Assembly (NCBI RefSeq): GCF_000359125.1
Contig: NZ_CAAF010000027.1
Coordinates: 1-64,000, forward strand
Length of the DNA stretch: 64,000 nucleotides
Reading direction: 5' to 3'
Origin: Mesorhizobium sp. STM 4661
GTDB taxonomy: Bacteria; Pseudomonadota; Alphaproteobacteria; Rhizobiales; Rhizobiaceae
Shown: positions 63,379 through 64,000 of the stretch, piece after piece
Layout: each line of letters starts with the position of its first letter
Numbering within the stretch: position 1 is the first letter of the stretch
Notes under the pieces: generated by a model
Databases searched by the model: none
Seen by the model: the letters and a program-made list of their open reading frames with translations, nothing else
What the model was told of the DNA's origin: nothing
Program-made: the position numbers and the translations under genes

Positions 63379-64000
63379 ATGACCCTGTTTGCCACAGCCA
63401 GTACTGTTGCCATCTGCTCTTATGCGCTGCTGTCGACCGTCTACAAAACCGCGCAGGTGTTTTATACCCTGCCTACAAACGTACCGCCGACCTCGGGCGA
63501 CCCGCCCAGCGGTGAGCCTTGGCCGAGCGTCGATGTCATTATCCCGTGCTACAACGAGGCGCCTCGCACCCTCTCGGACTGCCTGGCTTCCATTGCAAGT
63601 CAGGACTACGCCGGCAAACTGCAGGTCTATGTTGTTGATGACGGTTCTGCAAACCGCGATGCCCTCGTGGGTGTACACGAGGAATACACGGGCGACCCGA
63701 GGTTCAACTTCATTGCGCTCCCAAAGAATGTCGGAAAGCGCAAGGCGCAGATTGCCGCCATTCGCCGCTCGTGCGGAGATCTGGTGCTGAATGTAGATTC
63801 GGACACGATACTCGCCCCGGACGTCATCACCAGGCTTGCGCTAAAGATGCAAGATCAAGCGGTCGGCGCCGCCATGGGCCAGTTGGCGGCTAGCAATCGC
63901 AGTGAAACTTGGCTGACGCGGTTGATCGACATGGAATACTGGCTCGCCTGCAACGAAGAGCGGGCAGCGCAGGCTCGGTTCGGTGCCGTCATGTGTTGCT
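63379..64000 (+). CDS. nodC: Nod-factor chitin-oligosaccharide synthase, 3' end beyond window
   Basis: N-terminal 207 residues of NodC, the membrane glycosyltransferase that polymerises GlcNAc into the Nod-factor backbone. Seen: an N-terminal membrane segment (FATASTVAICSYALLSTVY), VDVIIPCYNEAP, VYVVDDGSANRD and LVLNVDSDTILAPDV, all GT2 family motifs. ATG 63379. Partial at the window edge. Follows nodA with only a nodB relic between. Confidence 0.95.
   Translation, partial: MTLFATASTVAICSYALLSTVYKTAQVFYTLPTNVPPTSGDPPSGEPWPSVDVIIPCYNEAPRTLSDCLASIASQDYAGKLQVYVVDDGSANRDALVGVHEEYTGDPRFNFIALPKNVGKRKAQIAAIRRSCGDLVLNVDSDTILAPDVITRLALKMQDQAVGAAMGQLAASNRSETWLTRLIDMEYWLACNEERAAQARFGAVMCC

Noticed and set aside
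1..64000. tRNA attachment site, oriT or relaxase gene of the ICE
   Set aside because: I looked for tRNA arms and relaxase motifs and found none; these parts must lie outside the window.

Overview
The window looks like part of a Mesorhizobium symbiosis island (an ICEMlSym-type integrative and conjugative element). At the left end are an acyl-homoserine-lactone regulator and synthase (traR, traI), the two overlapping reading frames that make the excision activator FseA by frameshifting, and the antiactivator/regulator pair qseM-qseC. At the right end are nodS, nodA and the start of nodC, with two clear nod boxes. nodB is missing between nodA and nodC, as in M. loti-type islands. No species can be assigned from the sequence alone.

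Layout. 1-4.3 kb: quorum-sensing transfer control, then an array of small XRE regulators and an IS256 relic. 4.6-8.7 kb: an ArsR-type regulator, serine hydroxymethyltransferase, SAM synthetase and an adenosine-kinase-like PfkB kinase; B12-independent methionine synthase (metE) under a cobalamin riboswitch follows at 12.1-14.8 kb. Together these form a methionine/SAM set. Between them lie a double cold-shock-domain protein, a minus-strand small RNA with CCUCCUCCC loops, a MucR/Ros regulator lacking the usual zinc cysteines, and two DUF982 proteins. 15.3-21.5 kb: an anti-phage defence island with a SIR2 protein divergent from a kinase-like/SF1-helicase fusion and a phospholipase-D nuclease (Mokosh type I architecture). 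22-29 kb: cargo including a P450, OmpW, an AraC regulator with threonine aldolase, a GNAT and an omptin. 29.5-32.9 kb: ArdC-like antirestriction protein, DUF2958 protein and a ParB-like protein.

33-51 kb is a graveyard of mobile DNA and broken genes: a decayed group II intron, fragments of IS110, IS66, IS6 and tyrosine-recombinase elements, an IS66 element interrupted by a serine-recombinase element, and pseudogenes of a class III aminotransferase, an aldehyde dehydrogenase and aspartase. Intact metabolic genes survive among them: an amidinotransferase/DDAH-type hydrolase, a lysine-2,3-aminomutase-type radical SAM enzyme, an IclR regulator, and the run M20 hydrolase, aminotransferase, BKACE, thioesterase (51.3-55.3 kb). 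I read the last group as a possible aerobic beta-amino-acid (beta-lysine-like) degradation route. A remnant between the M20 and aminotransferase genes suggests the amidinotransferase family once belonged to the same operon.

55.4-57.9 kb: a broken Tn3-family transposase abuts a 1.2-kb direct duplication of the 3' part of the ParB-like gene. 58-64 kb: a phytanoyl-CoA-dioxygenase-family protein, a UbiM-like hydroxylase, then nod genes with short relics of nodU and (probably) nodB. I found no tRNA, rRNA or CRISPR array.
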